Shown here one piece after another: positions 1-8,840 of a stretch of DNA of 33,522 nt. Positions within the stretch are counted from its first letter, which is position 1; the number at the start of each line of letters is the position of its first letter. Made by a program: the position numbers and the translations under genes. Source of the DNA: Lachnospiraceae bacterium (lineage in GTDB: Bacteria; Bacillota; Clostridia; Lachnospirales; Lachnospiraceae); the NCBI GenBank assembly GCA_022779165.1, contig JALFTO010000146.1:1-33522 (forward strand), given 5' to 3'. Below the pieces are notes generated by a model. It made no database searches, was not told the origin of the DNA, and was given only the letters and a program-made list of their open reading frames with translations.

Positions 1-767
1 GGCCGGATATCCTTCCACAGATCCTGCAAAAGTCCCTTACACAGGGTGATCACCCTTTTCAGATCTTCGCGCTGTAAAAATTCTTTATAATATGTGATTC
101 TATCCCGAAAATGTCGGATCTTGTCTGCAAGATTTTTAGGAAAAACAATGATTTTTTGCCAAAGTCTTTTTAAAAACGCCCAAAATTCTTTGATCTTCCG
201 CCAGAGTTTCCGGAATGGATTTCTGCTTTCCCGTTCCTGTGCGATCTGTTGATCCGACATTTCCTGTCCGGCATGATCCTGCTTCATCGGTTCGGGCGGA
301 ACGTTCCCTTCATTTTCCGTCGGATTCGGTTCTCTCTTACCGTCATCTGTTAAACCCGATGCCTCCGCGTCCTCGCGGGGGTTCTCCCACTTTCCGACAA
401 GTCTCGGTTCCTCCACGGTTTTGTGCGTCTGCACAGTCTTCCGTGTTGCTTTTTGCTTTTTTACGGTCTTCTTCTTCGGTCCCTTTTTCTTCTTCGGCTC
501 TCTTGCACTGTCATAAACAGGGATTCCGAACAGCCTCACCCGATATCTGAGCGTCTCTTTAAACTGTGCCGACGCGCTTAAAATGTGAAACAGCCAGGAA
601 AGCTTCGCCTCTGCCACGGGAAGATTCTCCTCCGGCTTCTTCTCTCCGGATATCACATACCGGACAGGAAGGAATAATACCGACAGAAGAAGCACCACAA
701 CCAGTATGAGAATACAGAGTAATGTGATTCCTATTCCCTTCCCAATCATCTCCAGTATATGTAACAT
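1..767 (-). CDS. DUF2953-like membrane-anchored protein, C-terminus truncated by window edge
   Basis: Reverse-strand reading frame is open from ATG at 765-767 to the window edge: MLHILEMIGKGIGITLLCILILVVVLLLSVLFLPVRYVISGEKK...AKLSWLFHILSASAQFKETLRYRVRLFGIPVYD..., an N-terminal TM segment followed by a DUF2953-like start and a Lys/Glu-rich linker. Not in the ORF track because it is open at the edge. Overlaps the preceding stop (TGATG). Confidence 0.75.
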   Translation of the reverse strand, partial: MLHILEMIGKGIGITLLCILILVVVLLLSVLFLPVRYVISGEKKPEENLPVAEAKLSWLFHILSASAQFKETLRYRVRLFGIPVYDSAREPKKKKGPKKKTVKKQKATRKTVQTHKTVEEPRLVGKWENPREDAEASGLTDDGKREPNPTENEGNVPPEPMKQDHAGQEMSDQQIAQERESRNPFRKLWRKIKEFWAFLKRLWQKIIVFPKNLADKIRHFRDRITYYKEFLQREDLKRVITLCKGLLQDLWKDIR

Positions 768-1093
768 CAATCTATTTTACCTCCGGTCAGGAAATAGTCC
801 TTCAGTCTGCAATCACCTGTCTCAGCCAGGACATCTTCCACCATGCGCTGTACCAGCTGCACAGCCTCATCATATCCGGCAGCAACCCCGACAACATGAG
901 GCGGATTCATTTTGTAGTACCTCTGCTGCAGGAAAGCACAATGATAAATTTCCAGCTGATCCGATCCTTCCGCCAGCGTGATCACAAAGACCCGAATCTG
1001 CCCGGCATGATGTCTTAATTTCCATTTCACCTTTCTGATATTGCGGATGTTATCACCCACATACAGCCTGTCATCAAATTTTATGGATTTCAT
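767..1093 (-). CDS. Conserved-looking hypothetical protein, 108 aa
   Basis: Uninterrupted ORF between the NUDIX gene and the DUF2953 gene, translationally coupled to the next gene (stop/start overlap). Confidence 0.65.
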   Translation of the reverse strand: MKSIKFDDRLYVGDNIRNIRKVKWKLRHHAGQIRVFVITLAEGSDQLEIYHCAFLQQRYYKMNPPHVVGVAAGYDEAVQLVQRMVEDVLAETGDCRLKDYFLTGGKID

Positions 1094-1111
1094 TCCTTGA
1101 TACCTGTATCC

Positions 1112-1564
1112 TCAATAGTATTTCCGGCTGCCCCATAAATTATTTCTTTTCAGTTCCAGATACTCATCATACGCTTTCTCCAGAATCTGTTTTTCGTTTG
1201 CAAATTTCAAAAGATGATACGCCTCATGAAATTTGTAATATCCGGAATCCACAAAGAACTCCTCGCGTTGTGGTTTGCTGTAATAGCTGTCTGCCATCAT
1301 CAGATACCAATGCACCTCTTTTTCCACCGTATCTTCCGGTACATTAAAGGTATAATCACTTTTTCCTACGTATTTGATGATGGAAGCCTTTGCCCCAGTT
1401 TCCTCAAGCACCTCTCTCAAAGCCGTGTCCTGATATTCCTCACCCTGCTCTACAGTGCCCTTCGGCAAAACCCAGCCCTCATACTTATTGTGATAATTCT
1501 TGTACAAAAGCAGAATTTTCCCTCGAAAAATAACCACACCGCCACAGCTTGTTGCTTCTATCAT
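1112..1564 (-). CDS. NUDIX hydrolase
   Basis: NUDIX box-like GWVLPKGTVEQGEEYQDTALREVLEETGAKA; RBS AGGAGG just upstream of the ATG. Confidence 0.9.
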   Translation of the reverse strand: MIEATSCGGVVIFRGKILLLYKNYHNKYEGWVLPKGTVEQGEEYQDTALREVLEETGAKASIIKYVGKSDYTFNVPEDTVEKEVHWYLMMADSYYSKPQREEFFVDSGYYKFHEAYHLLKFANEKQILEKAYDEYLELKRNNLWGSRKYY

Positions 1565-1609
1565 TGCAAAACCTCCTGTCTATGGTGTGTTGTGAACATA
1601 TTGAAAAGT

Positions 1610-1638
1610 ATTATACCACATTATTCTTACGATTGAAA
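1610..1638 (-). promoter_or_regulatory. Putative sigma-A promoter for NUDIX-108aa-DUF2953 operon
   Basis: Reverse strand TTTCAA (1633-1638), 17-nt spacer, TATAAT (1610-1615), upstream of the NUDIX start. Confidence 0.5.
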
Positions 1639-1647
1639 GTGGTACTG

Positions 1648-3108
1648 TCAAGAGAAGTATGCATCAAACACCCTCTTGGCCATCGGCACCGCATAATCCC
1701 CACCGGAACCGGCACCCTCTATGATGACTGTCACGACCAGTCTGGGATCCTCCACCGGAGCAAATCCGGTAAACCAGGCATGGCTTTCCAGCTTATTCAG
1801 ACCGAACTCCGCAGAGCCTGTCTTACCTGCCGCTGTGTAGGAAAGACCTGACAGCTTGGTGCCTGTTCCACTCTCCACAACCTCCTCCATATATTCCTTC
1901 AGAATTGCAGCCTCCTCTTCCGTCATCAGCCGACCGTATTTTGCCGGCGAAAAATGTTTCACCTTATTGCCGGAGACAGTTTCCACCCTGTCAATCATAT
2001 ACGGCTTCATGAGTTCCCCATTATTGGCGATTGCAGCTGTGATCATGGCAAGCTGGATTGGTGTGATCTGTGTTTTTCCCTGGCCGATCGCATTCTGCAT
2101 CATCTGATCCGGTGCCGTATCCTCATCCAAAACAATCTTACTCTGATTATATTTGCAGTCCAGCGGAAGCTCTTTGTTAAACAAAAGAGAATCCATTGTC
2201 CTTACAAATTTTGTCCGGTCAAGTCCGATTCCGATATTGGCAAAAGAAGAGTTACACGATTTGGCAAACGATTTTTTCAGATCTACTTTCCCGTGTTTGC
2301 TGCCATGATAACAGTTGATCCGATCCCCTTCATACTCAAAGTGGCCGGTACAGTTGTAACTGTAATTCTGATAGGTGTCCGGATTTTCCCGGATATATTC
2401 CAGAGTTGTCACAATTTTAAATGTAGATCCGGGTGGATACAATCCCTGTGTTGTTCGGTTTAATAGCGTTCCGCTCTCCTCATCCGCAATCAGATCATCC
2501 CATAGCGTAGCGATTTTATTCGGATCAAAATCAGGTTTTGACACCATCGCCACAATTCTGCCTGTGGAAGGCTCAATTGCAATAATCGCCCCCTTGTAGA
2601 TTCCCATTGCTTTGGAAGCTGCCTCCTGCACCGTAACATCAAGTGTCGTATAGACATTGTCCCCGGGATTTTTCTCCCCGATAAGTTCATTCCGGACCTT
2701 CTCCGTTGCCGGAATTCCGGACTGGACCAGATCATAATTCATCTGTTCCTCGACACCGGATTTCCCCTTTCCGGTATAGCCGACCGCATGGGCAAACAGA
2801 TTGTCATAAGGATAGACGCGCTGTTCTTTCCCTTCCTCATCCACGACCGTCTGTGCAAGGATCTCCCCACCGGCAGCATAAATGCTTCCCCTGCGGTTCT
2901 GTGCATTGACAATCTGCTGCCTGTTATTATAGCTATTATTAAATAACTCTTCTTTATGTGAAACGGAATAAAAAACAAGATACCCCATCATCACCAGAAA
3001 AAGCGCCGTAAATCCGACTGTTATTCCGATGATTTCAGGATTCTTCTTCCTCGTATTCTTCCGCTTTTTCTCTTCTGTCTGCAATTTTTTTCTTTCGCAT
3101 TCCGCCAT
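1648..3108 (-). CDS. Penicillin-binding protein (transpeptidase), class B-like
   Basis: TM segment, RGSIYAAGGEILAQT, active-site STFK (YPPGSTFKIVTTLEY), SCNSSFANIG (SxN) and KTGSAEFG (KTG). Start chosen at MAECERKK (3108) because GGAGGAAAG precedes it; the track ORF begins at 3123. Confidence 0.92.
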   Translation of the reverse strand: MAECERKKLQTEEKKRKNTRKKNPEIIGITVGFTALFLVMMGYLVFYSVSHKEELFNNSYNNRQQIVNAQNRRGSIYAAGGEILAQTVVDEEGKEQRVYPYDNLFAHAVGYTGKGKSGVEEQMNYDLVQSGIPATEKVRNELIGEKNPGDNVYTTLDVTVQEAASKAMGIYKGAIIAIEPSTGRIVAMVSKPDFDPNKIATLWDDLIADEESGTLLNRTTQGLYPPGSTFKIVTTLEYIRENPDTYQNYSYNCTGHFEYEGDRINCYHGSKHGKVDLKKSFAKSCNSSFANIGIGLDRTKFVRTMDSLLFNKELPLDCKYNQSKIVLDEDTAPDQMMQNAIGQGKTQITPIQLAMITAAIANNGELMKPYMIDRVETVSGNKVKHFSPAKYGRLMTEEEAAILKEYMEEVVESGTGTKLSGLSYTAAGKTGSAEFGLNKLESHAWFTGFAPVEDPRLVVTVIIEGAGSGGDYAVPMAKRVFDAYFS

Positions 3109-4414
3109 TTTTCTTTCCTCCAAGCAGATACAATCCCTGAATCACCGAAAAAAGTAGCAGCGTACTAAGCACACTGCTTCCGCCATAACTGATGAGCGGC
3201 AGAGTCACTCCCGTAAGGGGAATGAATTTGATTCCTCCCCCAATCGTTAGAAAGACCTGAAAAATATACGTAATCCCGAGACCGACAGCTGTCAGTCTGT
3301 AAAAGCCCGGTTTCATGGACAGTGCAGTTTCCATAAACATCACAAAACAACTGAGATAAATGAGAAGCAGACACAACCCGAACAAAAGTCCGAGTTCCTC
3401 AATGATTGCAGAAAAGATAAAATCCGTTTCCACATAGGGAATGGATTTCGGGCTGCCCTGATACAGTCCGAGTCCAAACATTCCGCCGCAGCCGATCGCA
3501 AACAACGACTGTGTGATCTGATAACCCGCTCCGTCAATCACACTCCAAGGATCACGCCACGCCTGCACCCTGACCTGTACATGTGTAAAGAAACGCCATG
3601 CAAAATAGGATGCAAAGCCGCCGCCAAAGATTCCGGCTGCCAGATATCTCTTTTTTCCGGATGCAGCATAGACCATGATGATGTAAGTCACAAAGAAGAT
3701 CAACGCACTGCCCAGATCCCTGGATGCGACAAGGATCAACACATGCATACCGGCAAACAGCGCAGACAGCACTATATTCCAGAAAGAGCACGATCTGTCC
3801 AGCAAAGCTGCCATAAAGAACACAAACACAATCTTGACAAATTCCGAGGGCTGAAACGCAATTCCAAAAACAGACCATGTAAGTCGGGAACCGTTTGTCA
3901 CCGCCCCGGAGACAAGCACGATTCCAAGTGCGATGATTCCGATCACGCCATAGATCCAGACAAAATCCTTCCACCGTTTCACCCTTGTGATCAGCTCCGG
4001 AACAGTCAGTGCAATGCCAAGCGATACCACTGCGATGATAAACTGTCTGACCGCCTTATCGTACGAAAGTCGTGTCAGCATTACAAACCCGACCGAAAGC
4101 AGGAAACACATATTATTTACCACCAGACGGTTTGCTTTCGGATAGATCATATGATACAGTACGATCGTTGAATATAGTGCAATCTGCTGAAACAAAAAGA
4201 AAAAGAGGAGTTCCAGCTTTCCCGTTCTTGCATAAATTGCCGCGAAACAGGTAAAATGTACCAGAAACATAAAAATATTCTGGCGGATATAGATGCCCTT
4301 TCTCTCCTCCTCCGTACGGAAGCGGAAAACCGCAAAACACTCATACGTATAAAAGGAAACAAACAGCACAATGATATATTTTGAAAATTCACCGATATAT
4401 TGTTGCATAGCCAA
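3035..4414 (-). CDS. FtsW/RodA/SpoVE family peptidoglycan polymerase
   Basis: Multi-TM protein with SEDS motifs (FAIGCGGMFGLGLYQGSPKSIPYVETDFIFSAIIEELGLL; LPLISYGGSS); paired with the PBP gene. Confidence 0.93.
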   Translation of the reverse strand: MAMQQYIGEFSKYIIVLFVSFYTYECFAVFRFRTEEERKGIYIRQNIFMFLVHFTCFAAIYARTGKLELLFFFLFQQIALYSTIVLYHMIYPKANRLVVNNMCFLLSVGFVMLTRLSYDKAVRQFIIAVVSLGIALTVPELITRVKRWKDFVWIYGVIGIIALGIVLVSGAVTNGSRLTWSVFGIAFQPSEFVKIVFVFFMAALLDRSCSFWNIVLSALFAGMHVLILVASRDLGSALIFFVTYIIMVYAASGKKRYLAAGIFGGGFASYFAWRFFTHVQVRVQAWRDPWSVIDGAGYQITQSLFAIGCGGMFGLGLYQGSPKSIPYVETDFIFSAIIEELGLLFGLCLLLIYLSCFVMFMETALSMKPGFYRLTAVGLGITYIFQVFLTIGGGIKFIPLTGVTLPLISYGGSSVLSTLLLFSVIQGLYLLGGKKNGGMRKKKIADRREKAEEYEEEES

Positions 4415-4429
4415 ATCTCAATCCGATCT

Positions 4430-6742
4430 CTATTCTGCTCCTCTTTTATAGTGTCCTTTTGTAAACACATATTCCGCATGATCATCCGGGCGTATTTCTT
4501 TCCCGGTTGAAAACTCACTGTCAACTTCCCGGAAAAATCCGGAAAATCTACAAAATACCTGACGTATTTCCTCAGGCGTTTCCGTCGTGAATGATAATCT
4601 GATGCCGGACGGATTCTCTAAACATATGGATTTTCCATATCCATGCAGGGAAAGCGGCACACTGTTATACAGTACATTATAGCAATGCTCACAAACAGTA
4701 TGCACTGGAAACCGCACCTGATACCGGTCCGTAAGCCACAACGGCCCATGCCCTTGCAATCTTTCTCCACTCTCATGTCTGCCAAAGGATACGTTCTGTC
4801 CCGGATTACCCTGAGCAAGGCATTCTCCCGCTGTCTTTCTCACACAATTTGCCGTAACCATAAGCGGCGTTCTGCCATACACTTCAACCTCTGTGCCGCG
4901 AATTCCCATGGCATGCCAGTCCCCGCGATTCAATTCACCCGGTGCCGTCTGAGACACACCGAGTTCCGTCAGAAATTTCTTTGCACGTGAATTCCATATA
5001 TAAAGGCTGCTGTCTGCCTGGGTCATCCCATCATATTTTTGCTCTTTCAGATAAAAAAGACTCTCCAGATTACGGATCAGTACACCGTCATAGACTGAAG
5101 ATTTCAGAACATGCTCGTTGAACTTTGCAAGCCATTCTTTATCACGGCTGCGCAGAATACGCGGCATGGCAGCAAATAACAGACGGCCTTTTTTTGCCTG
5201 TTTCCAGTCTGATAGTTTTGACATCTCAATCATGCATTCCGACTCGAGATACAGCCGGTCTGTTTGCTCTTCCTTCTCCACTGCGCCAAACTGACTATCA
5301 TGGTCAATCATTACCGCAATGTATGTTTTCTCATATTCCGGGGTGCTTTCCACATTTCCCACAGATATCAGTTCCCGATTCAGCTGTTCCAGTCTGTCCT
5401 GATAATCCGCAGGCACCTTCCGACAACTTTTTGATAAAAGCTTATCCTCAAGCGCTCTCAGCGCATCTCTGCGCAGATCGTTCAACGCCTTTACCGGCAA
5501 GAAACAATCAGGCTCTAATTCACATATGAGTTCTTCAAACACAAATGCGGTTCCGCCTGTCTTTCTGATCTGCTTCTCTACAGTTTCCGCAGTAAGAGGC
5601 TGCTTCACCGCCTGCAGAACCGGTATGCCCTCTGTCCGGACAAGCGGATCCCCTTTTCTTTCTGTGCATAGTTCAAGCATGACCGGCCGGTTTTTGCAGA
5701 GGATCACTCTGCCATAAACAGGAAGTGTCAAAGACTGTTCCAGCCAGGCATTCCTGATTTCCTGCAGATACCGCTCATCCGCTTTGCAGTAACTCGGCTT
5801 ATCCGGCGTGATCATTTCCCTGCCGTTGTATCTGTGATAATAGCCTTCCTGAATCTCACTGCGGATATACAGATGCTTCAGTCTTTCCATATCGTCAGGC
5901 TCTACCTTCCACGGCTGATCGGGTGCGGCAAGATATCGGTCGATATATTTCCGGTAAAGCGCCGTAACGCCCGCCGCATACTCCGAACTCTTCATTCTTC
6001 CCTCTATCTTGAAGGAGTCGATTCCGGCCTCAATCAGTTCGGGCAAAATGCTAAGTGTACACATATCCTTTAAGCTTAACGGATAACTCTCTTTGCCTGT
6101 CCGCTGACACTCTCTACCGATGCCTGTGACGGTATAAGGCAGCCTGCACGGTTGGGCACATCTGCCCCGGTTGCCGCTGCGTCCTCCCAGCATACTGCTG
6201 AACAGGCATTGCCCGGAATAGCAGTAGCACATAGCGCCATGAATAAATGCTTCCACCTGAATATCCGCTTCCTGCCTGATCGCCCTGATTTCCTCCAGTG
6301 ACAATTCTCTCGCCGGAACCACTCTGGCTGCTCCCTGCTCCTTCAACAGTTTCGCCCCGTACACTCCTGTGACCGTCATCTGCGTGCTCACATGCAGTTC
6401 AAGCTCCGGAAACAGTTCCCTCACCACATGGAAAACGCCAAAATCCTGCACAATGATACCGTCCAGCCCCTCTTCATAAAACGGGCGCAAGTACTCGGGA
6501 AGGTCTGCAAGTTCCTCCTGTCGCACAAGGGTATTGACAGTCAGATATATCTTCCGTCCGAGCAAATGGGCATAACGAATAGCCAGGCATACTTCCTCAT
6601 CCGAGAAATTATCCGCGTATGCTCTGGCTCCGTATTTTTTCCCACCTATATAAACAGCATCGGCACCTGCATGAATTGCTCCGAGAAAGCTCTCATAATT
6701 TCCTGCAGGTGCCAATAATTCTACTTGATACGTTCTGCTCAT
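4430..6742 (-). CDS. U32 family peptidase (collagenase-like)
   Basis: MSRTYQVELLAPAGNYESFLGAIHAGADAVYIGG...; EAFIHGAMCYCYSGQCLFSSMLGGRSGNRGRCAQPCRLPY is the U32 signature. Confidence 0.94.
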   Translation of the reverse strand: MSRTYQVELLAPAGNYESFLGAIHAGADAVYIGGKKYGARAYADNFSDEEVCLAIRYAHLLGRKIYLTVNTLVRQEELADLPEYLRPFYEEGLDGIIVQDFGVFHVVRELFPELELHVSTQMTVTGVYGAKLLKEQGAARVVPARELSLEEIRAIRQEADIQVEAFIHGAMCYCYSGQCLFSSMLGGRSGNRGRCAQPCRLPYTVTGIGRECQRTGKESYPLSLKDMCTLSILPELIEAGIDSFKIEGRMKSSEYAAGVTALYRKYIDRYLAAPDQPWKVEPDDMERLKHLYIRSEIQEGYYHRYNGREMITPDKPSYCKADERYLQEIRNAWLEQSLTLPVYGRVILCKNRPVMLELCTERKGDPLVRTEGIPVLQAVKQPLTAETVEKQIRKTGGTAFVFEELICELEPDCFLPVKALNDLRRDALRALEDKLLSKSCRKVPADYQDRLEQLNRELISVGNVESTPEYEKTYIAVMIDHDSQFGAVEKEEQTDRLYLESECMIEMSKLSDWKQAKKGRLLFAAMPRILRSRDKEWLAKFNEHVLKSSVYDGVLIRNLESLFYLKEQKYDGMTQADSSLYIWNSRAKKFLTELGVSQTAPGELNRGDWHAMGIRGTEVEVYGRTPLMVTANCVRKTAGECLAQGNPGQNVSFGRHESGERLQGHGPLWLTDRYQVRFPVHTVCEHCYNVLYNSVPLSLHGYGKSICLENPSGIRLSFTTETPEEIRQVFCRFSGFFREVDSEFSTGKEIRPDDHAEYVFTKGHYKRGAE

Positions 6743-7149
6743 GCTTTTTTATGCTCTTTCAGTTCAGTCTCCATACGGACAATCTTTTTAGCATTTTCGT
6801 TGAGTTCCTGCTGAAGTCTCTTCACACTCTTTTCCGTAGTCTCCAGCTTCATCTGTGCTGCGATCAGTTCATGCTTCAGATCGTAGATCTCTTTTTCCTT
6901 GTTGGTGATATCCTCTTCCAGAATATCGATCTGTTTCTTTGCCTTGAAGTAGTCATCCGCGATATTCAATTGCAGGAGAACATTCTGCATATCAACAGGC
7001 TGCCTTCTGAAACTGTCAACCTTGCTATATTCTGCCACCTTATTATTGATGTAAGAGGCTACACGCTGAAGATATTCTTCACTTTCATAGCCACTCAGCG
7101 TAAACACCTTTCCACCAATAATTACTTCCGTATCCGTTCTGGCTGCCAT
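6739..7149 (-). CDS. zapA: Cell division protein ZapA family
   Basis: MAARTDTEVIIGGKVFTLSGYESEEYLQRVASYINNKV...plus coiled coil. Start at 7149 supported by GGGGAGGAAT RBS; the longer ORF track start (7269) runs into the hairpin-rich region. Confidence 0.88.
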   Translation of the reverse strand: MAARTDTEVIIGGKVFTLSGYESEEYLQRVASYINNKVAEYSKVDSFRRQPVDMQNVLLQLNIADDYFKAKKQIDILEEDITNKEKEIYDLKHELIAAQMKLETTEKSVKRLQQELNENAKKIVRMETELKEHKKA

Positions 7150-7209
7150 ATGATTCCTCCCCACATATAAACATCCGACAGTTGATTGATTGTCTGTCAC
7201 TCGCAAGCA

Positions 7210-7340
7210 CGCGCTGGCGCGCTCTGCTCCGCAGTGCTCATTCGGAAGCCTTACGGCTTCCTCATTCACGGGCTTCGCCCTATGTCCGCAGACACAGGCA
7301 AATCCGCCTGCAAGCAGTCAGTTTGCCTGTGTCTGCGGAC
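7210..7340. repeat. Cluster of short inverted repeats (five hairpins)
   Basis: CGCGC-TG-GCGCG (7210-7221), CTGC-TCC-GCAG (7224-7234), GGAAGCC-TTAC-GGCTTCC (7244-7261), GGGC-TTC-GCCC (7270-7280), GTCCGCAGACACAGGCAAA-19nt-TTTGCCTGTGTCTGCGGAC (7284-7340, 19-bp perfect stem). CTCATT recurs between modules. Confidence 0.85.
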
Positions 7341-7375
7341 GCACTGCTCATTGCTTTCGCGTACATTATATCACA

Positions 7376-8056
7376 TTATGTCGGATTTTCAAGGGTTTCG
7401 AGGATAGTGAGGATTTCTTCCATGGTCTTGCCACCCAGGAAAGTGTGTGTCTCATTGACGATCAAAACGGGGACTCTCTCGATCTGATACTTCTTTACCA
7501 GCTCGGGATACAGTCTGGCGTCGATCATCTGCGCGCTCATATCGGGATTCAGTGATGCGATCCTCTGGCAGGCTGTCACAACGTCCGCGCAGTGATGGCA
7601 GGCAAGCGAAACACAGACCTGCATATGTTTTTTCCCTCTAAGCAAGGTAATACGCGACTTCACTGTGTCTTCCAGAGGCTGTCCGGGTCCTGCCACATTG
7701 TAGAGTGCCAGCACGAACGAATTGATTTCCTTGCCGCCAGGAATGCCCGCAAAAGAAATTCCCGTATAGGTACCTCCTTCCCCATATAAGCCAAAAGAAG
7801 GAAGCAATCCCTCGCAGCACTGTTCCACAATTAGAGAAGGACTATCCTCTTTCCCGTAAAGTTCCAGATTTATCCTGTCACATAATCCCGCAACAGCTTT
7901 CAGAAAGCTTCCGAGTTCTGTTCCTTTCTCATCGTCCTCCAGAACCGCTTTGATTACAACATCTCGTTCAAGCTTGCCGAGTATGCCCTTTAACTGTTCC
8001 TGCAATGCGCTGTCTATGAGTGATGACTGCGCAGGTATCTTAGAAAAGTCTGTCAT
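7376..8056 (-). CDS. Thioredoxin-fold protein resembling the isolated N-terminal domain of AhpF
   Basis: Start at 8056 supported by GGAGGATAAG RBS. CHHC redox motif in VCVSLACHHCADVVTACQRIASLNPDMSAQMIDARLYPELVKKYQIERVPVLIVNE, as in AhpF N-terminal domains; no FAD/NAD domains follow; located directly downstream of ahpC. Confidence 0.82.
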   Translation of the reverse strand: MTDFSKIPAQSSLIDSALQEQLKGILGKLERDVVIKAVLEDDEKGTELGSFLKAVAGLCDRINLELYGKEDSPSLIVEQCCEGLLPSFGLYGEGGTYTGISFAGIPGGKEINSFVLALYNVAGPGQPLEDTVKSRITLLRGKKHMQVCVSLACHHCADVVTACQRIASLNPDMSAQMIDARLYPELVKKYQIERVPVLIVNETHTFLGGKTMEEILTILETLENPT

Positions 8057-8087
8057 TTTCTTATCCTCCTCGTACAGCAATCCTACA

Positions 8088-8654
8088 TCACAGCATTCCA
8101 ACCAGATCAAGACTCGGTGTCAGTGTTTCCTCTCCCGGTTTCCACTTGGCCGGACATACCTGATCGCCGTGTTCCTCAACGAACTGTGCAGCCTGCAGCT
8201 TCCGAAGGAGTTCTTCGGCATTGCGCCCGATCCCGAGATCGTGTACCTCATAAGCCTTGATCTCACCTCTCGGATTCACGATAAAAGTAGCGCGCAGAGC
8301 CTGTCCTGCCTCTTCGATCAATACGCCGAACGCTTTTGACAATTTCCATGCCGTATCCGCTAACATCGGATATTTAATCTTACCGATCGTCTCCGATGCG
8401 TCTGACCATGCCTTGTGTACGAACTCGCTGTCGGTAGAAACAGAATAGATCTCACATCCGAGAGACTGGAATTCCTCGTAATGATCTGCCAGATCTCCCA
8501 ACTCCGTCGGGCATACAAAAGTAAAATCCGCCGGATAAAAGAAGAAGATGCTCCACTGCCCTTCCAGATCTTTTTCCGTTACCTCTAATGTTTTACCCGC
8601 CTGATAAGCCTGCACGCAAAACGGCTCAATTTTTGTCCCAATCAGATGACTCAT
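8088..8654 (-). CDS. ahpC: Alkyl hydroperoxide reductase subunit C (peroxiredoxin)
   Basis: FFYPADFTFVCPTELGDLADHYEEFQSLGCEIYSVSTDSEFVHKAW; C-terminal resolving Cys in EEHGDQVCPAKWKPGEETL. Confidence 0.96.
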   Translation of the reverse strand: MSHLIGTKIEPFCVQAYQAGKTLEVTEKDLEGQWSIFFFYPADFTFVCPTELGDLADHYEEFQSLGCEIYSVSTDSEFVHKAWSDASETIGKIKYPMLADTAWKLSKAFGVLIEEAGQALRATFIVNPRGEIKAYEVHDLGIGRNAEELLRKLQAAQFVEEHGDQVCPAKWKPGEETLTPSLDLVGML

Positions 8655-8743
8655 GATAATACCTCCTTCGATTCAATATAGTTATATTTTAATGTCTTTC
8701 TCATTTTTATACAAGAATTTTTCCAAATTTTCCTCGTTTTCCC

Positions 8744-8773
8744 TTGCTATTTTTGTAAAATATGCTATATAAT
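8744..8773 (+). promoter_or_regulatory. Putative promoter for the 61-aa repeat ORF
   Basis: TTGCTA (8744-8749), 18-nt spacer, TATAAT (8768-8773) with upstream TG-like extended -10 sequence. Confidence 0.5.
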
Positions 8774-8840
8774 ATATTTATACTCATTCATCATTAAAGT
8801 TACTGATAAATATATGTTTTCTCAGAACAAGGAGGATACC

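Noticed and set aside
215-550. Forward ORF of 111 aa at the left edge
   Set aside because: Antisense to the DUF2953-like reading frame, which has TM and domain-like character; low-complexity Ser/Pro translation is typical of an antisense frame.
7201-7360. CRISPR-like array
   Set aside because: Repeats are short, non-identical inverted repeats without regular spacing or spacers, and no cas genes are present.
7182-7555. Overlapping forward ORFs (101, 73 and 121 aa) and the 7150-7269 extension of zapA
   Set aside because: They run through the hairpin cluster in several frames; the zapA start with a good RBS is at 7149.
8655-8743. PerR-like box upstream of ahpC
   Set aside because: The region is AT-rich, but I found no convincing TTATAATNATTATAA-like match by eye.
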